NCBI GenBank assembly: GCA_016302215.1
Contig: JAEDNZ010000094.1
Location: 1-7,356, forward strand
Direction of reading: 5' to 3'
Length of the DNA: 7,356 nucleotides
Source: Muribaculaceae bacterium
Lineage (GTDB): Bacteria; Bacteroidota; Bacteroidia; Bacteroidales; Muribaculaceae
Shown: piece by piece, positions 5,072-7,356 of the stretch
Numbering within the stretch: the stretch's first letter is position 1
How the letters are laid out: each line of letters starts with the position of its first letter
Translations under genes and position numbers: made by a program
The notes under the pieces: generated by a model
Seen by the model: only the letters and a program-made list of their open reading frames with translations
Databases searched by the model: none
What the model was told of the DNA's origin: nothing

Positions 5072-5578
5072 ATGTGCGACTCGGCTTCACATATCATCAC
5101 CTCACTGCGCGTGGGCAACGGCTTTGACGTGCATCGCCTCGTGGAGGGCCGCCCCTGCATCATCTGCGGCGTCGCTATCCCCTACGAGCGTGGCCTGCTG
5201 GGTCACAGCGATGCCGATGTGGCGCTGCATGCCCTATGCGACGCGCTGCTCGGCGCAGCCGCCATGGGCGACATCGGGCGGCATTTCCCCGACAGCGACG
5301 AGCGTTGGCGAGGCGTAGATTCGCGCGTGCTGCTGCGCGCCGTGTGCTCCCTGCTGCGCGACAAGGGCTTTGCCGCCGTCAACGTTGATGTCACCATCAT
5401 AGCGCAGGCACCCAAGATGCTGCCCTACATTGAGCAGATGCGCACCAACATATCTGCCGACCTGGGCCTCGACATTGACGCCGTGTCAGTCAAGGCCACC
5501 ACTACAGAGCGGCTGGGCTTTACCGGCCGCGGTGAGGGCATCGCAGCCCAAGCATCTGCTCTCATCGCCAAGCTATGA
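5072..5578 (+). CDS. ispF: 2-C-methyl-D-erythritol 2,4-cyclodiphosphate synthase
   Basis: This cytosolic enzyme of the non-mevalonate (MEP) isoprenoid pathway converts 4-diphosphocytidyl-methylerythritol 2-phosphate to the cyclic diphosphate, releasing CMP. Compared with E. coli IspF from memory, the metal ligands are present: Asp19 and His21 (GFDVH) and His53 (ADVALH). Also present are HSDAD (45-49), Asp57, GDIG (66-69), HFPDSD (71-76), AQAPKMLP (111-118) and the C-terminal signature KATTTERLGFTGRGEG (141-156). At 168 residues it is about 10 longer than usual, because the ATG at 5072 adds a short N-terminal extension before RVGNGFDVH. A GTG or other start closer in cannot be excluded, but this is the only upstream ATG. 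The 42-nt gap after porV is C-rich with no terminator. The stop overlaps the next start (ATGA, 5575-5578), indicating translational coupling. No catalytic residue is missing, so it should be active. Confidence 0.97.
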   Translation: MCDSASHIITSLRVGNGFDVHRLVEGRPCIICGVAIPYERGLLGHSDADVALHALCDALLGAAAMGDIGRHFPDSDERWRGVDSRVLLRAVCSLLRDKGFAAVNVDVTIIAQAPKMLPYIEQMRTNISADLGLDIDAVSVKATTTERLGFTGRGEGIAAQASALIAKL

Positions 5579-6723
5579 GCGCTGTCACCGATAATAAGTC
5601 ACATATTGCCGAGGCTGAGCCTTGGCGCTGCTCTGACCTGACCTCGATGGCCTTGCGCGCCGCCCGTTGGCCGCTGAGCATGGTCACCGTGCTCAACCAT
5701 GTCATCGAGCCTGATGTCGTGGCCACGTCGGCATGCGCATACACCCTCCCCGACTACCCGGCGGTGCAGAGCGCCATCGCCGTGGCCGACGCCTTTACCC
5801 GAGGCTTTGCCATACCCGCGTTCTTCTTAATCTCGGGCTACCTCTTTGTCAACGGCCTGCAGCAGCTCACCGCTACCATCTATCGCGACAAGCTGCGCCG
5901 CCGTGTCAACACCCTGCTTGTGCCCTATCTGCTGTGGAACGCGATAGCCCTCATCGTGGCGATAGCGCTGACGCTGCCGCTGCTCGCTGATTACCTGCCC
6001 GGGAGAGCCGACTATTACTACAGCGTCAAGTCATGCATCTGGGGCTTTGTGGGCATCAAGCCCGGCAATTACTGGCCCCACGATGGCTCGCTATGGTTTG
6101 TGCGCGACCTGATGATAGCCGTGGCGCTGATGCCCTTAGGCTATAGGCTGCTGCGCCGCTGTGGCGCCCTGATGATGGCGGTGCTCGCCCTGTTTTGGCT
6201 CTGGGCCTACACCTATGCCCCCAACAGCTATGCCGGATTTATCTCGCCGGCGCTGATGTTTTTCTACGGCGGAGCTTACCTCAACATGCGGCGCGTGGAT
6301 ATCGGGTCGCTGAGCCGCCGCGCCTTGCCCTACGCCGCCGTGGCCTATGTGGCGCTCGCAGCGCTGTGTATGGCGCTCGCCGAGGGCTATCCGCGGCTCA
6401 CGGCCATGGTGCATAATATCAACCTCGTAGTGTTCATCGTGCTGGCCATAGGGCTGTCGGCGTGGGCTGTCAGCCGCTTCACCTTCAGGCATCTGAAATT
6501 CTGGGCCTCGGTGTCATTCTTTGTGTATGCCGCCCATGTGATAATCTTCTACTTCTACAAGCCGCTGGTGTTCAGCATCATAGCGCCGCACACTGATGTG
6601 GAGGTGCTGCTGACGCTCCTCGCCGTGTATGTCAGCATCGGCGCTCTGCTGCCGCTGCTGTATGCGGCGCTGCGACGCCTCTGCCCGGCCGCCCTCGCCG
6701 TGCTCACCGGCGGTCGCCGCTAA
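5575..6723 (+). CDS. Membrane acyltransferase, acyltransferase-3 family
   Basis: 382 residues with roughly ten hydrophobic segments, an inner-membrane protein. Family marks (PF01757-like) are visible: LRAARWPLSMVTVLNHV (27-43) matches the Bacteroidales form of the first helix, with Arg31 and the conserved His42. AIPAFFLISGYLFV (79-92), SLWFVRDLMIAVALMPL (172-188) and SFFVYAAHVIIF (314-325, His321) are also conserved. Such enzymes transfer acyl groups, often acetyl, from inside the cell to sugars of lipopolysaccharide, exopolysaccharide or peptidoglycan; the substrate here cannot be told. The start overlaps the ispF stop by 4 bp, so it is probably the last gene of a porV-ispF-acyltransferase operon. 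About 25 residues precede the first helix. Its TAA overlaps the stop of the convergent gene by 4 bp, leaving no intergenic terminator. Confidence 0.9.
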   Translation: MSAVTDNKSHIAEAEPWRCSDLTSMALRAARWPLSMVTVLNHVIEPDVVATSACAYTLPDYPAVQSAIAVADAFTRGFAIPAFFLISGYLFVNGLQQLTATIYRDKLRRRVNTLLVPYLLWNAIALIVAIALTLPLLADYLPGRADYYYSVKSCIWGFVGIKPGNYWPHDGSLWFVRDLMIAVALMPLGYRLLRRCGALMMAVLALFWLWAYTYAPNSYAGFISPALMFFYGGAYLNMRRVDIGSLSRRALPYAAVAYVALAALCMALAEGYPRLTAMVHNINLVVFIVLAIGLSAWAVSRFTFRHLKFWASVSFFVYAAHVIIFYFYKPLVFSIIAPHTDVEVLLTLLAVYVSIGALLPLLYAALRRLCPAALAVLTGGRR

Positions 6724-7356
6724 TCAGCCGCCAGCCCCCGCGCCAGAGCCTCCTTCAGCAGGAAGGTGAGGAAGTATGGAAATGTATATACCGCGCCGTT
6801 AAAGCCTATGTTCTTATTGCATAGCTTGATGCCAAACTTGATGTCGGCATACTTGTCGCCGGCAATCAGTTTCTTCATCGATATCGATGTGCCATCAGAG
6901 GCTTTCACTTCGATGGGGATAAGGCTGTCGGCGTTGCGTATAAAAAAGTCGATTTCGATAGCCGGAGCGTCAGATTTATAGTAGTATAGCGCATAGCCTT
7001 GCTTCACCAGCATATCGCCTACGATATTCTCATATATGGCGCCTTTGTAGGTGTTGAAATTGCGGTTAATCCTCACCTCAAGCTGAGCCTCTTCGTCGAG
7101 CGACGCCATCAGCAGGCCGCTATCCTTAAAGTACAGCTTATATGACTTGGGGTCGTAATTGCCCTTCAGCGGCAATTCAGGCATGGCCATGCAATAGCAC
7201 ACGTTGACGATGCCGGCATCGGCAAGCCACTCTACGGTGCCGATATAGTCGCGGTTGCGTGCATTACGGCCTATTTTCGTTATCTGAAAGCGCTTGTTTT
7301 CCTTTGCTAAAAATGCCGGTATGTGGTTATATACCGCCTTGATTTTTGCTTTGTCA
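6720..7356 (-). CDS. AAA ATPase with DUF4143 domain, C-terminal part (5' end outside window)
   Basis: The frame stays open from the TAG at 6720-6722 to the right edge, giving 211 residues. A GTG at 7202 is an internal Val, not a start: the 51 codons upstream read as family sequence (AVYNHIPAFLAKENKRFQ, then ARNRDYIGTVEWLADAGIV). This is the C-terminal half of the AAA_14/DUF4143 proteins, about 380-450 residues long, common in gut Bacteroidota. The Walker A/B ATPase half lies outside. The order is a winged-helix-like linker, PELPLKGNYDPKSYKLYFKD, GLLMASL, then a PD-(D/E)XK-like core with EIDFFI (Asp at 6948-6950) and IPIEVKA (Glu at 6909-6911, Lys at 6903-6905). The nuclease-type residues are therefore intact. 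The physiological role of the family is poorly known; it occurs in many paralogous copies, often scattered as accessory genes. It converges on and overlaps the acyltransferase gene by 4 bp. Confidence 0.9.
   Translation of the reverse strand, partial: DKAKIKAVYNHIPAFLAKENKRFQITKIGRNARNRDYIGTVEWLADAGIVNVCYCMAMPELPLKGNYDPKSYKLYFKDSGLLMASLDEEAQLEVRINRNFNTYKGAIYENIVGDMLVKQGYALYYYKSDAPAIEIDFFIRNADSLIPIEVKASDGTSISMKKLIAGDKYADIKFGIKLCNKNIGFNGAVYTFPYFLTFLLKEALARGLAAD

Noticed and set aside
4608..5318. A 236-codon + strand frame running across the end of porV and into ispF
   Set aside because: It overlaps two strongly identified genes in another frame and its product is low-complexity (Ser/Ala/Arg/Thr-rich), as expected of a shadow frame in GC-rich coding DNA.
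7200..7202. GTG as the start of the ATPase/DUF4143 gene
   Set aside because: The frame continues upstream to the window edge with clear family sequence, so this codon is an internal valine and the gene is cut by the edge.
1..7356. CRISPR arrays, tRNA or rRNA genes, insertion sequences, prophage genes
   Set aside because: No repeat-spacer pattern, no recognisable tRNA or rRNA sequence and no transposase, integrase or phage protein was seen on either strand.

Overview
The window reads as chromosomal DNA of a gut-type member of the Bacteroidota, order Bacteroidales. The reasons are: outer-membrane beta-barrel genes of families typical of the phylum, a PorV-type type IX secretion protein, upstream regions with the phylum's TAnnTTTG promoter element, start codons without Shine-Dalgarno sequences but with A-rich leaders, and an AAA/DUF4143 ATPase. 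The high GC of the coding DNA (by eye mostly in the upper 50s percent) would suit Muribaculaceae, but that family assignment is only a guess.

Layout. Positions 1-1148 (+) hold the C-terminal part of a TonB-dependent-receptor-like beta-barrel protein that enters from the left edge. A 16-bp perfect hairpin (1170-1204) separates it from a convergent gene (1233-2618, -) for an exported protein of unknown function. From 2619 to 2919 lies a divergent control region. It contains a good -7 element for the leftward gene, two identical 15-bp direct repeats exactly 21 bp apart, a cluster of competing inverted repeats, and a promoter for the rightward gene at 2920-3549, a small outer-membrane beta-barrel protein. 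The next gap (3550-3817) holds a GC-rich hairpin, a complete Bacteroidota-type promoter pointing left with no gene in front of it, a compact self-complementary stretch that could be a small RNA, and a 20-bp palindrome. Then come porV (3818-5029), ispF (5072-5578) and a membrane acyltransferase (5575-6723), closely spaced and probably one operon. A convergent AAA/DUF4143 ATPase gene (6720 to beyond 7356, -) overlaps the end of the acyltransferase by 4 bp.

How the genes may work together. PorV is an outer-membrane component of the type IX secretion system, which moves proteins with a C-terminal sorting domain to the cell surface. IspF is a housekeeping isoprenoid enzyme. The porV-ispF neighbourhood also occurs in Porphyromonas gingivalis (from memory) and is probably ancestral linkage rather than shared function. 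The acyltransferase may decorate an envelope glycan. Apart from the envelope theme, no shared pathway for all genes is visible.

No clearly new multi-gene system is seen. The most unusual material is non-coding: the 21-bp-spaced direct repeats, the orphan promoter with its possible small RNA, and an identical 13-nt leader shared by two outer-membrane protein genes.
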